The notes beneath the pieces are model-generated. The model saw only the letters and a program-made list of their open reading frames with translations. It was not told the DNA's origin and did not search any database. From Rhizobium sp. BK602 (GTDB taxonomy: Bacteria; Pseudomonadota; Alphaproteobacteria; Rhizobiales; Rhizobiaceae), in the NCBI RefSeq assembly GCF_014195095.1, contig NZ_JACIBC010000003.1, forward strand, positions 248,001 through 312,000: DNA of 64,000 nt. The letters run 5' to 3'. Positions 47,325 through 57,937 of this stretch are shown here, piece after piece (within the stretch, counting starts at the first letter, position 1; every line of letters starts with the position of its first letter). The position numbers and the translations under genes are program-made.

Positions 47325-47986
47325 CACGCGACCTCCGCCATCTGCTCGAGGTCGAACCGCAACCGTGCAGCCCATTGCGCATATTGTTTCCGCTTGCCGC
47401 CGCCATCGCTCACAGATTGGACGAGCAGAACGATATGAATAGCTGTTTTTGCTGTAGAAATTTCCTGAACGGCGAGCAGTAATTGATCCTCGCCAAGCGC
47501 CAGCAGACCGAGATTCCCGTTGAGATCGCCCATGCCGATCGTCTTCAGCGCGGCAATGACATCGCCTGCACCGCATTCGACATAAAGGCTGCGCACCGGA
47601 GCTACATCCGCTGCCGCGTTGATATCCGGCAGGGAGGCTTCCGTGCTGGCCGTCGCCCAGACAATTCCATATTTCTCTTCGGCGGAGCAGGTCGGCACCT
47701 TGATGGTCTGCGGCACCTCCAGCGTCGGATGCGCGGGGATGTAGCGGCATTGCCCGGCGGTATCGTACTGCCAGCCATGATAGAGACAGGCGATATGATC
47801 TCCCCGAACGAAGCCGAAACTCATGCGCATGCCGCGATGCGGACAGCGGTCCTCCCAGACATGCGCCTTGCCGCTATTGTCGCGCCAGACGACGATTTCC
47901 TTGCCATCGACAACGGCGCCCGCCGATGTTCCCGGCTCGATCGATGCCGACAGCGCGACCGGCACCCATCCCGCTTCCAATGTCAT
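47324..47986 (-). CDS. Stand-alone Rieske [2Fe-2S] protein, catalytic iron site missing
   Basis: A 220-residue protein. Residues 1-105 are a Rieske domain as in ring-hydroxylating oxygenase alpha subunits: DRCPHRGMRMSFG (Cys48, His50) and CLYHGWQYD (Cys67, His70) hold the 2Fe-2S cluster. The remaining ~110 residues look like an eroded oxygenase C-domain (IHIVLLVQSVSD resembles its late strands), but the ENFxDxxHxxxVH iron site is absent. It could pass electrons to the Rieske-less oxygenase encoded at 53271. ATG 47986 has GGAG upstream, overlaps the previous stop as ATGA, and is coupled to the GST gene. Confidence 0.87.
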   Translation of the reverse strand: MTLEAGWVPVALSASIEPGTSAGAVVDGKEIVVWRDNSGKAHVWEDRCPHRGMRMSFGFVRGDHIACLYHGWQYDTAGQCRYIPAHPTLEVPQTIKVPTCSAEEKYGIVWATASTEASLPDINAAADVAPVRSLYVECGAGDVIAALKTIGMGDLNGNLGLLALGEDQLLLAVQEISTAKTAIHIVLLVQSVSDGGGKRKQYAQWAARLRFDLEQMAEVA

Positions 47987-48219
47987 AGAGTACTCCGCTC
48001 GATATCCAGAATGATGCAATCATAGGGGCCAAGGCTGCAAGCCATTTCAAAGGCGTCGACCAGATCCCCCTGCCCCTTGACGGCAAGCGTCGCCGACAGC
48101 GCGTCACAGGACTCCAGCTCGATTGCCAGGTCCAGTCGACGGGCGCGATGCTGCGCGAACTCGATGAAACTGTCGCATACCATTTGCCCTCGAAAGATAA
48201 ACCGCGCCGTTTCGGTCAT
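47983..48219 (-). CDS. Acylphosphatase-like small protein lacking catalytic residues
   Basis: A 78-residue protein whose pattern follows the acylphosphatase fold: ARFIFRGQMVCDSFIEFAQH, then RARRLDLAIELESC, then LSATLAVKGQGDLVDAFEMA and a final CIILDIERS strand. The usual VQGVGFR loop with the catalytic Arg is replaced by MVCDSFI, and the catalytic Asn region is not evident, so enzyme activity is unlikely. It is the first gene of the left purine operon and overlaps the Rieske gene by four bases. A structural or subunit role in the oxygenase is suggested by this coupling, not proven. Confidence 0.65.
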   Translation of the reverse strand: MTETARFIFRGQMVCDSFIEFAQHRARRLDLAIELESCDALSATLAVKGQGDLVDAFEMACSLGPYDCIILDIERSTL

Positions 48220-48257
48220 CTCCCGGAATGTCCATCCGCCCTAGCCATGCCGCTCCT

Positions 48258-48276
48258 TGCGCATTAAAAATGCGCA
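48258..48276. promoter_or_regulatory. Palindrome in the divergent purine-operon promoter region
   Basis: A perfect inverted repeat, TGCGCATT, AAA, AATGCGCA, in the 248-bp gap between the left (acylphosphatase-like) and right (binding protein) operons. It lies 39 bp from the left operon start codon. Symmetry and position suggest an operator for a purine-responsive regulator, none of which is encoded nearby. Confidence 0.55.
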
Positions 48277-48467
48277 CAATGCATAAAAAACATACATGCT
48301 TTAGTTTTAGGCATTCTAGGCTGGCTGCCCTTGAAAATTCAAGAGGCTTCCGGAAATGAGAACAGCCGCACACAGCAAAGCATGCCGAACGAGACGGATG
48401 CAATTGGCATAATTGTTGCGTCGATTTTCGCCGGGCGCCGTTCGCGCGCAAACCAGAAGAGGGCTTC

Positions 48468-49589
48468 ATGATCGACTTGCGTTCGCTTTCCCGTCGCGGA
48501 TTTCTAAACATGAGCGCCGCCGGCGCAGCCGCATTGGTACTGCCTGCCGGCCTTGCTGGTCAGGCGCGTGCGGCATCATCCTTTCCGGCGATCAAGGAAG
48601 AGGATGCCGTGGTCGGCTTCGGTCATGTCGGCCCGATCTCGGACGAAGGCTGGACCTGGGCGCATCACCAGGGTCTGCTCGCCGTCAAGGCGGCCTATCC
48701 GAAGCTGAAGAAAATCCTCGAAGTTGAAAACATCCCCTATTCCGCCGACGCGACGCGTACCTATCGCCAGTTCGTCAGCGAAGGCGCCAACATCATCTTC
48801 GACACCTCGTCGAATGGCGACTTCCTGCACGCGGTCGTCAAGCAGGCTCCCGAGGTCGCCTTCCTCGAATGCGGCGGCCTTGTCGATATGGACAATCTCG
48901 GCTGGTATTATCTGGCGCACTGGTATCCGACCTATGTCATCGGCGTCGCCGCCGGTCATCTGTCGAAGACGGGCAAGCTCGGCTATGTCGCCTCCTTCCC
49001 GGTCTCGTCGGTCTTTGCCTCCACCAATGCCTTCCTGATGGGCGCCCGTTCGGTCAATCCGAATGCGACGCTGCAGACCATCGCCATCAATTCCTGGTTC
49101 GACCCGCAGGCCGCCACCCAGGCTGGCACGGCGCTTATCGACAATGGCTGCGACTTCCTGTTCGGCATCATGGACGAGGCCGGTTATCTGCAAGTCGCCG
49201 AAAAGCGCGGCGTCTGGGCCGCCATGTGGAACACCGACGTCCGCCGCTATGGCCCGAACTCCTATGTCTCCTCGGTCCTGATCGACTTCGGCAAATATTA
49301 TGTCGATCAGGTCGGCAAGCGCCTCGCCGGCACCTGGGCGCCGAGCGACACGCTCTTTGCCATGGGCGCCGGCGTCGATCGCGACAAGTGGGGCGAAAAG
49401 GTTCCCGCCGATGTCGCCGCCGCTGCCGATGCGGTGCGCGACAAGATCATCGGCGGCTGGTCGCCCTTCGTCGGCGAGATCAAGGATTCGACCGGCAAGG
49501 TTCGCGTTGCCGCCGGCCAGGCGATGACCGACAACGATCTCTACCATTGGGATTGGTCGGTCGAAGGCGTCACCGGCCTGAGCGCCTGA
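48468..49589 (+). CDS. BMP-family (PnrA-like) nucleoside/purine-binding protein, Tat signal
   Basis: A 373-residue binding protein of the basic membrane protein family. The N-terminus MIDLRSLSRRGFLNMSAAGA has a canonical twin-arginine motif (SRRGFLN) and a signal ending in ARA-AS. BMP landmarks include GFGHVGPISDEGWTWAHHQG, NIIFDTSSNGDFLHAVVKQA and IGVAAGHLSKTGKLGYVASF. PnrA-type proteins bind purine nucleosides or bases. It is the first gene of a transporter operon that ends in guanine deaminase, which supports a purine ligand. Confidence 0.92.
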   Translation: MIDLRSLSRRGFLNMSAAGAAALVLPAGLAGQARAASSFPAIKEEDAVVGFGHVGPISDEGWTWAHHQGLLAVKAAYPKLKKILEVENIPYSADATRTYRQFVSEGANIIFDTSSNGDFLHAVVKQAPEVAFLECGGLVDMDNLGWYYLAHWYPTYVIGVAAGHLSKTGKLGYVASFPVSSVFASTNAFLMGARSVNPNATLQTIAINSWFDPQAATQAGTALIDNGCDFLFGIMDEAGYLQVAEKRGVWAAMWNTDVRRYGPNSYVSSVLIDFGKYYVDQVGKRLAGTWAPSDTLFAMGAGVDRDKWGEKVPADVAAAADAVRDKIIGGWSPFVGEIKDSTGKVRVAAGQAMTDNDLYHWDWSVEGVTGLSA

Positions 49590-49611
49590 TCGATATCCAC
49601 GCCATACATCG

Positions 49612-49639
49612 GAACCCGGCCGGCCTCTCGGCCGGGTTC
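49612..49639 (+). other. Intercistronic hairpin after BMP binding-protein gene
   Basis: An 11-bp perfect stem, GAACCCGGCCG (49612-49622), six-base loop, CGGCCGGGTTC (49629-49639), without a following T-run. It sits between the binding-protein and ATPase genes, where such hairpins usually act as mRNA stabilisers or partial attenuators. Confidence 0.6.
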
Positions 49640-49668
49640 ACCGATCATGCTATTCTGGTGCCTTGCCG

Positions 49669-51243
<1,575 letters not shown>

Positions 51244-51244
51244 C

Positions 51245-52288
51245 ATGGCCGCATCCTGGCGTTTCCAGCGCATGCCTTCGGCTTCCCCCGCCAATGCTCT
51301 CGCGGCGCGGCTTTCGGCCATTGTGCTGGCCTTGCTCATCGCCGGCGCGGTTCTGGCCTTCACCGGTGCCAATCCCATCGCGCTTGCCTTAGAGGTGATC
51401 CAGTCGAGCTTCGGCTCCAGCTTCGGCCTGCAGGATCTCGGCGTGCTCCTCATTCCCCTGATCCTGACCGGGCTGTCGGTCGCCGTCGGCCAGCAGATCG
51501 GCGTCTGGAATATCGGCGCAGAGGGGCAGTTCTATGCCGGCGCCTTCGCCGCCGCGACAATCGGCCTCTTCGTGCCGGGACCGCCGGTCGTCATTCTGCC
51601 GCTGATGTTCTTCGCCGGTCTCATCGGCGGCGCGATCTGGATACTCATCCCGACACTTGCCCGCGCCTATGCGAACGTCAGCGAACTCATCACGACGCTG
51701 CTGCTCAACTTCGTCGCCGTCCTCCTCGTCTTTTACGTGTCGACCGGCGCCTGGCGCGACCGCATGGCGAATTCCGCTACCCGGAGATTGTCGGCGGAAA
51801 TTCCCGAATTGTGGGGTTCGGTCCATTGGGGCTTTGCGATCGCCATTCTGGCAGCCCTGATCGTCGCCGCGGTCCTGGCTTTCTCGCGCTGGGGCTATGA
51901 GGTGCGCCTAGTCGGCTCCAATCCGTCGGCCGCCCACTATGCCGGCATGCCGGCCCGGCGCCATCTCATCACCGTCATGCTGCTCTCCGGCGCGATTGCC
52001 GGCCTTGCCGGCATGCTGGAAATCGCCGGCACGGTGCATCGCTTGCAGGGCGGGATCTCCAACAATTACGGCTATCTCGGCATCATGGTCGCTGTCCTTG
52101 CCCGCAATTCCGCCATCGGCGTCATCTTTTCCGCGGCGCTGATGGCCTTCATCCTCAATTCCGGCATCATCCTGCAGACCCAGGGCCTGACGACATCGGC
52201 GGTGCTGGCGATCACCGGCCTCATCCTCTTCCTGACGGCGATCGGTGACGAACTCGCCCATTACCGCATCGCCCGCGACAAGGCTTGA
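51245..52288 (+). CDS. Nucleoside/purine ABC transporter permease 1
   Basis: A 347-residue permease of the BmpC/NupP type (branched-chain/ribose-like superfamily) with about nine helices. Landmarks: GLSVAVGQQIGVWNIGAEGQ (family signature for the first permease), ARAYANVSELITTLLLNFVA, and NNYGYLGIMVAVLARNSAIG. The ATG at 51245 follows the ATPase stop by one base; the in-frame GTG at 51230 would overlap it. Pairs with the next permease in the membrane. Confidence 0.93.
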   Translation: MAASWRFQRMPSASPANALAARLSAIVLALLIAGAVLAFTGANPIALALEVIQSSFGSSFGLQDLGVLLIPLILTGLSVAVGQQIGVWNIGAEGQFYAGAFAAATIGLFVPGPPVVILPLMFFAGLIGGAIWILIPTLARAYANVSELITTLLLNFVAVLLVFYVSTGAWRDRMANSATRRLSAEIPELWGSVHWGFAIAILAALIVAAVLAFSRWGYEVRLVGSNPSAAHYAGMPARRHLITVMLLSGAIAGLAGMLEIAGTVHRLQGGISNNYGYLGIMVAVLARNSAIGVIFSAALMAFILNSGIILQTQGLTTSAVLAITGLILFLTAIGDELAHYRIARDKA

Positions 52289-52301
52289 AGGAGACGACAC
52301 C

Positions 52302-53237
52302 ATGGAGCTTCTGACAGGCCTGCTCACCACCGCCTTTCTCGCCGGCGGCGTTCTGGCGCTCGCGGCCCTCGGCGAAGTGCTGGCGGAGCGCGTCGGCGTC
52401 GTCAATCTCGGCGTCGAAGGGCTGATGGCCATGGGAGCGCTGACGGCGATCGCGGCAACGGCCTCCGTCCCTTCGCCCGTTTTCGGCTTCACGGCCGCCC
52501 TTCTGGTCGGCACCGTCTTCGGCATGATCTTCGCCGTCGCCACCGTTCTGCTGCGCGCCAACCAGGTGCTGTGCGGCCTGGCGCTGACGCTGATGGGCAA
52601 CGGCCTCGCCTCCAGCATCGGCCGCGCCTATTCCGGCATGCCGGCGCGCGCCACTTTCGCCGGGGTGGAGATCCCGCTGTTGAGCGAGATTCCCATTCTC
52701 GGCAGGGCCTTCTTCTCGCAGAACATTCTGGTCTACCTCATCTATATCATCCTGCCGGTAACCTTGAGCTATATCATGTTCCGCACCCGCCACGGCCTCA
52801 ACCTGCGCGCGGTCGGCGAAAACCCGGCCGCGGCGGACGCCGCCGGCATTCCGGTCAATCTCATCCGCTTTGCCTATGTCACGGCCGGATCGGCGCTGGC
52901 AGCCGGCGCCGGCGCTTACCTGACGCTTGCCTTTGTGCCCTCCTGGTCCGACGGCGTGGTGGCGGGGCGCGGCTGGATTGCGGTGGCGCTGGTGATCTTC
53001 GCCGGCTACCGGCCAATCCCCGCCGTGCTGTCGGGCCTGCTGTTCGGCCTCATCACCGCCATCGGCTTCGTCGGCCAGGCGCGAGGATGGCCGATCGCTC
53101 CGGCCTTCCTCTCCATGCTGCCCTATCTCGGCACCATGGCCTTCATCATCGTGCCAGTGCTAGCCTGGCAGCGGATGCGCCGCATCATGGCCGCACCGGC
53201 CTCAATCGGCCTCCCCTATTATCGCGATGTCCGCTAG
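52302..53237 (+). CDS. Nucleoside/purine ABC transporter permease 2
   Basis: A 311-residue permease (BmpD/NupQ type) with GVLALAALGEVLAERVGVVN and LGVEGLMAMGALTAI near the start, the hallmark of the second permease in this transporter class. GENPAAADAAGIPVNLIRFA and GAGAYLTLAFVPSWSDGVVA follow. The ATG at 52302 has GAAGGAG upstream, 13 bp after the previous stop. With the binding protein, ATPase and first permease it forms a full purine importer. Confidence 0.93.
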   Translation: MELLTGLLTTAFLAGGVLALAALGEVLAERVGVVNLGVEGLMAMGALTAIAATASVPSPVFGFTAALLVGTVFGMIFAVATVLLRANQVLCGLALTLMGNGLASSIGRAYSGMPARATFAGVEIPLLSEIPILGRAFFSQNILVYLIYIILPVTLSYIMFRTRHGLNLRAVGENPAAADAAGIPVNLIRFAYVTAGSALAAGAGAYLTLAFVPSWSDGVVAGRGWIAVALVIFAGYRPIPAVLSGLLFGLITAIGFVGQARGWPIAPAFLSMLPYLGTMAFIIVPVLAWQRMRRIMAAPASIGLPYYRDVR

Positions 53238-53270
53238 AGTGCGTTACCGGACAAGGAAAAGGAGCGTCGC

Positions 53271-54143
53271 ATGAGCCCATGTTCCGACAACGTATGTTCC
53301 GACAAGGCAGCTCTCGATCAATGGTATCCGCTCGACACGGAAAGCGAGATCCCCACAGGCACCTCGGCCAACCGTCTTCTCGGCACGGATCTGACGATCA
53401 TACGAGGCAGCGACGGCACGCTGACCGTCAAGGCCGAAGGCCGGGGCGAGCCATTGCCGCTGATCAAGCGCTTCGGCCTCGTCTGGACGACGCTCGGCGC
53501 GCCGCCCGGCGGCCTCTTCGAGCTGCCGGAAGCCGATGAGCCGGATCGGCGCGTCGTCAATTGCGGCTCGGTGACGGTGCGCGCTTCAGGGCTGCGTATC
53601 GTCGAAAACTTCCTCGACCTCGCGCATTTCCCCTTCGTCCATACCGATATCCTCGGTGCCGAGCCGCATACCGAGGTGACGCAGTACAATGTCGAGATCC
53701 GCCGCGAGGTGGATGAAGTCTGGGCGACCAATTGCCAGTTCTTCCAGCCACAGGCGGCCCTTTCGGCCAGCGAAGGCATCATGACCGATTACATCTATCG
53801 GGTCATGACGCCGTTCACGACGCTGCTCTACAAAACCTGCCCGAACGCGGCCAACCGCTGGGATGTCATCTGCCTGTTCGTACAGCCGCTCGATCCCGAC
53901 CGCTGCCGCGCCCATCCCGTGATGTTCCTGATCGATGACGTATCGACGACGACGGAACTGGTGCATTTCCAGCAGCTCATTTTCCTGCAGGACCGCATCA
54001 TTCTGGAGAACCAGCGCCCCGTGCTGCTACCACTGGAGCCGCGCGCGGAAATTCCGACGCGGGCCGATGCCACCTCGATCGCCTATCGTCGCTGGCTGAA
54101 GGAAAAGGGCATCACCTACGGCACGACGATCATGGCCGCCTGA
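53271..54143 (+). CDS. Rieske oxygenase catalytic subunit without Rieske domain (NdmC-like architecture)
   Basis: A 290-residue protein. Residues 100-260 match the VanA/NdmA-type catalytic domain: VENFLDLAHFPFVHTDILG carries the mononuclear-iron ligands His119 and His124, and LQDRIILENQRP the probable Asp241. The N-terminal 75 residues keep only the edges of a Rieske domain (NRLLGTDLTIIRGSDGTL, then FGLVWTTLGAPPG). The CxH...CxxH cluster segment of about 60 residues is missing, with no frameshift visible. AAGGAG precedes the ATG. It is in the purine transporter operon just before guanine deaminase. Electrons presumably come from the separate Rieske protein encoded at 47324; the substrate is probably a purine. 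Confidence 0.85.
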   Translation: MSPCSDNVCSDKAALDQWYPLDTESEIPTGTSANRLLGTDLTIIRGSDGTLTVKAEGRGEPLPLIKRFGLVWTTLGAPPGGLFELPEADEPDRRVVNCGSVTVRASGLRIVENFLDLAHFPFVHTDILGAEPHTEVTQYNVEIRREVDEVWATNCQFFQPQAALSASEGIMTDYIYRVMTPFTTLLYKTCPNAANRWDVICLFVQPLDPDRCRAHPVMFLIDDVSTTTELVHFQQLIFLQDRIILENQRPVLLPLEPRAEIPTRADATSIAYRRWLKEKGITYGTTIMAA

Positions 54144-54156
54144 AGAGAGAATACAG

Positions 54157-55515
54157 ATGGATTTACGCGGCAAGACGCTGAACGCGTCGGGATTTCATAC
54201 GCCCGAACGTGGGACGATCGATGCTCTGGACGACGTGCTGATCGAAATCGATGCGGACGGCGCCATCGCCGCCCTTCATCGTCACGGCGATCCGAATTAC
54301 CGCAGCATCCGGGACGCCCGCGAAGCGTCGGGTGAACTCGTGACGCTGCCGGCCGGCTCCTACATCCTGCCGGGCTTCGTCGACTTGCATGTGCACGCAC
54401 CGCAATATCCGCAGCTCGGCGACGCGCTCGACGTGCCGCTGGAAGTCTGGCTGCAGAAATACACTTTTCCGCTGGAAGCGCGCTATCGGGATATCGCCTT
54501 TGCGCGGCATGTCTACGGCCTGCTGGTCGAAGACCTCATCGCCAACGGCACGACCACGGCCCTCTACTTCGCCACCATCCATCAGGATGCGACACGGGTG
54601 CTGGTGGATATCTGCCTGGAAAAGGGCCAGCGCGCCCTGATCGGCAAGGTGGCGATGGACAATGCCGACGAGTGCCCGGATTATTATCGCGATCGGTCGG
54701 CTCAGGAGGCTCTCGACGATACGAGAGCCTTGATCGACTATGTGCGCGGCCATCCGGACAATCGCGAAGCACGCGTGCTGCCCGTCGTCACCCCGCGTTT
54801 CATTCCGTCCTGCACCGACGCCACGCTGGAAGGGCTCGGAGAGATCGCCCGGGAATGCGGCTGCCATGTACAGACCCATTGTTCGGAGAGCGATTGGGCG
54901 CATGGCTATGTCCTTGCCCGGCATGGCATGACGGATACGGACAGCCTCGATCGCTTCGGCCTGCTTGGCCGAAAGACCGTGCTGGCGCATGCGAACTTCC
55001 TGACGGCAAAGGACATGGAGACCGTCCAGGCACGCGAGGCGGCGGTTGCCCATTGCCCGCTGTCGAACGCCTATTTCGCCAATGCCGTCTTTCCGCTGCG
55101 CGCCGCGCTGGAAAAAGGACTGCACGTCGGTCTCGGCACAGATATTTCCGGCGGCCCGAGTGCCTCGATGCTCGAAAATGCCCGTGGCGCGATCCTCGTC
55201 TCGCGGATGCTGCAAAGCGGCGTCGATCCGGCCTTGGCGCCTGCCGCCCGTTCCGGCTCAGGGGCAGCCCAGATCGATTTTCGCGATGCCTTCTACATCG
55301 CCACATCGGGAGGCGGTCTGGCGCTCGACCTGCCCGTCGGGCAATTCACGCCAAGCTATCAGTTCGACGCCGTGCTCATCGACGCCACGGCCGAGAAAGG
55401 CACCGTCCGGCTGTTCGACGATCGCGACGAGGGCGAAGGCATCCTGCAGAAAATCATCTATACCGCATCGAAACCGAATATCGCGGCCACCTGGATCGGC
55501 GGCCGCAAGGTCTAA
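54157..55515 (+). CDS. guaD: Guanine deaminase
   Basis: A 452-residue amidohydrolase converting guanine to xanthine. The motif PGFVDLHVHAPQYPQLG supplies His78 and His80 and the PQYPQ signature of guanine deaminases. Further landmarks are THCSESDWAHGYVLA, VLAHANFL (His), and VGLGTDISGGPSASML with the catalytic Asp. Length is normal. It lies 13 bp behind the oxygenase gene, with GAGAG before the ATG, and closes the right purine operon. Together with adenine deaminase on the left operon it supplies both oxopurines. Confidence 0.94.
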   Translation: MDLRGKTLNASGFHTPERGTIDALDDVLIEIDADGAIAALHRHGDPNYRSIRDAREASGELVTLPAGSYILPGFVDLHVHAPQYPQLGDALDVPLEVWLQKYTFPLEARYRDIAFARHVYGLLVEDLIANGTTTALYFATIHQDATRVLVDICLEKGQRALIGKVAMDNADECPDYYRDRSAQEALDDTRALIDYVRGHPDNREARVLPVVTPRFIPSCTDATLEGLGEIARECGCHVQTHCSESDWAHGYVLARHGMTDTDSLDRFGLLGRKTVLAHANFLTAKDMETVQAREAAVAHCPLSNAYFANAVFPLRAALEKGLHVGLGTDISGGPSASMLENARGAILVSRMLQSGVDPALAPAARSGSGAAQIDFRDAFYIATSGGGLALDLPVGQFTPSYQFDAVLIDATAEKGTVRLFDDRDEGEGILQKIIYTASKPNIAATWIGGRKV

Positions 55516-55526
55516 GCCGCAAGAAG

Positions 55527-57797
55527 CTAGGCCACCTTGCTGATGCGCACCGGCAGCGACTTGTAGGACGGCGTGCCGCTCTGCTTGTCCTGATAATCGA
55601 TCGGGATCAGGCAATTTGCCTCCGGATAGTAGGCGGCGACCGAGCCCTGCGCGATATCATAGGAAATCGCCGTCAATTTCAGCCGTCGTTTTGCGCCGGA
55701 AGGCAAAGCCGTCTCGACCTCCACGAGGTCTCCATGCTCCAGCCCGTTCGCGGACAGGTCGCCATCGTTCATGAACAGCACGTCGCGCCGCCCGAAGACG
55801 CCGCGGTAGCGATCATCGAGGCCGTAGATCGTCGTGTTGTACTGGTCGTGGCTGCGGATGGTCGCGAGCTTCAGCACGCCGGCATCGGCGAGCGCGGCAT
55901 CCTCGTTGAGGCCTGGAAACAGCAGGAACTCCGCCTTGCCCGACGGCGTCTTCCACACGCGCTCGGTCGGTCCGATCGGCAGGCGGAAACCGCCGGGCAC
56001 CCGGATACGCTCGTTATAGCGCTCGAAATCGGGGAAGACGATTTCGATCTTGTCGCGGATGCGGTCATAGTCTTCCACCAGATGCATCCATTCGACCTTG
56101 CTGTCGGGCAAGGTCGCCTGCGCCATGGCAGCCACGATCGCTGGCTCCGATCGTAACTGATCGGAAGCCGGCTTCAGCTTGCCGCGTGAGGCGTGGACCA
56201 TCGACATCGAGTCCTCGATCGTCACCGATTGCGGACCTGTTGCCTGAACGTCCTCTTCCGTGCGCCCCAACACCGGCAGGATGATGGATTCCTTGCCGAC
56301 CAGCAGGTTGGAGCGGTTGAGTTTGGTATTCATGTGAACGGCGAGATCGAGCTTGCGCATGGCTTCAGCGCAAAGATCGGGATCGGGAAGCGCGATGGCG
56401 AGATTGCCGCCGAGGCTCAGCAGCACCTTCGAGCGCCCCTCCGCCATCGCCTGCATGCCGGCCACAGCGTCATGCCCATGGTGGGCCGGCGGCTTGAAGC
56501 CGAAGGCGCGCTCGATGCCGGCCAGCAATGCAGCATTTGGCTTTTCGGTGATCCCGACCGTACGGTCGCCCTGAACGTTCGAGTGGCCGCGCAACGGGCA
56601 GATACCCGCACCGGGCTTGCCGAAATTGCCGCGCAACAGCAGGAGATTGGCGATCTGCTGCACGTTGTAGGTGCCCATGGCATGCTGGGTGATGCCCATG
56701 CCATAGGGGATGATCGTCGCGTTGGATTTGACATAGGCCGCGGCAACCCGTTCGAGATCGGCGCGCGTCAGGCCGGATACGCGCTCGATATCGGCCCATT
56801 CCGTCTGCTTGAGATCGGCGGCGAAGGCATCGAAGCCGTTGGTGTGCTCGGCGATGAAAGCATGGTCGATCGCATCCGGCGATATCTCCGCCAGCGCCAG
56901 GACCGCTTTCATGATGCCCTTGAGGGCTGCCGCGTCCCCGCCGATCTTGACCTGATAATAGGAGGACGCGATCCGTGTCGAACTGAAGGTGCCCATCTCG
57001 ATCGGACTCTGCGGATCGGCGAAGCGCTCGAGCGCCCGCTCCTTCAGCGGATTGAAGACGATAATCGGCACGCCGCGCTTGGAACACTCATGCAGCGTCC
57101 CCATCATGCGCGGATGATTGGTGCCGGGATTGTGGCCCATGGAGATGATCAGGTCGCAATGATCGAAATCGTCGAGCGATACCGTGCCCTTGCCGATGCC
57201 GATCGAATTCGGCAGGCCGGTGCTGGTCGCCTCGTGGCACATGTTGGAGCAATCGGGGAAATTGTTGGTGCCGTACTCGCGCGCGTAGAGCTGGAACAGG
57301 AAGGCCGCTTCGTTGGAGGCGCGGCCGGAGGTGTAGAACTCCACCATATCCGGGTCCGGCATGCTGCGCATGACTTCACCGATGCGGGCAAAGGCGGCAT
57401 CCCATTCGATCGGCTGGTAGGTGTCGGTGGCGCGGTCATAGGCCAGCGGATGCGTGAGGCGGCCGGCATTTTCCAGCTCGTAGTCGCTCCACTGAAGTAG
57501 CTCGGTTACGGTATGCCCGGCAAAGAATTCCGGCGTCACGCGCTTGTTCGTCGCCTCCCAGGTCACGGCCTTCGCGCCGTTTTCGCAGAACTGGAAGGTG
57601 GACGTATGCTCCTTGTCCGGCCAGGCACAGCCAGGGCAATCGAAACCGGTGGGCTTGTTAGTGCGCAGCAGCAGCATCGGCGCTTCGGTGACATCCATCT
57701 GCTCGCGAACCGCCTTGGCGGTGGCCTTCAGCGCGCCCCAGCCACCAGCGGGGCTGTTATAGGGACGGATGCCCGGGACTTGACGTTTCTGCGCCAT
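55527..57797 (-). CDS. YdeP/FdhF-family molybdopterin oxidoreductase
   Basis: A 756-residue molybdopterin enzyme of the FdhF/YdeP group. The N-terminus has DCPGCAWPD (Cys pair for a possible 4Fe-4S cluster), followed by YTSGRASNEAAFLFQLYARE. SNMCHEATSTGLPNSIGIGK places a Cys where formate dehydrogenase H has selenocysteine. GNFGKPGAGICPLRGHSNVQ and DQYNTTIYGLDDRYRG lie toward the C-terminus and bind the cofactor. No signal peptide, so cytoplasmic. It converges with guaD (11-bp gap). A formate-oxidising or unknown redox role is possible; the substrate of YdeP-like proteins is not established. Confidence 0.9.
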   Translation of the reverse strand: MAQKRQVPGIRPYNSPAGGWGALKATAKAVREQMDVTEAPMLLLRTNKPTGFDCPGCAWPDKEHTSTFQFCENGAKAVTWEATNKRVTPEFFAGHTVTELLQWSDYELENAGRLTHPLAYDRATDTYQPIEWDAAFARIGEVMRSMPDPDMVEFYTSGRASNEAAFLFQLYAREYGTNNFPDCSNMCHEATSTGLPNSIGIGKGTVSLDDFDHCDLIISMGHNPGTNHPRMMGTLHECSKRGVPIIVFNPLKERALERFADPQSPIEMGTFSSTRIASSYYQVKIGGDAAALKGIMKAVLALAEISPDAIDHAFIAEHTNGFDAFAADLKQTEWADIERVSGLTRADLERVAAAYVKSNATIIPYGMGITQHAMGTYNVQQIANLLLLRGNFGKPGAGICPLRGHSNVQGDRTVGITEKPNAALLAGIERAFGFKPPAHHGHDAVAGMQAMAEGRSKVLLSLGGNLAIALPDPDLCAEAMRKLDLAVHMNTKLNRSNLLVGKESIILPVLGRTEEDVQATGPQSVTIEDSMSMVHASRGKLKPASDQLRSEPAIVAAMAQATLPDSKVEWMHLVEDYDRIRDKIEIVFPDFERYNERIRVPGGFRLPIGPTERVWKTPSGKAEFLLFPGLNEDAALADAGVLKLATIRSHDQYNTTIYGLDDRYRGVFGRRDVLFMNDGDLSANGLEHGDLVEVETALPSGAKRRLKLTAISYDIAQGSVAAYYPEANCLIPIDYQDKQSGTPSYKSLPVRISKVA

Positions 57798-57937
57798 TGC
57801 ACGCTCCTTTGGTTGCCTGCCAGGACTCCCTCCCCGAGACTGGTCGATAGACGAATATTCTCAGGACGTTGGCGAGTAAAGAGCAATAAATGGATGTCCC
57901 GTCGACATCCCCGAATGGAGGCTCGGACGGTGGAAGA

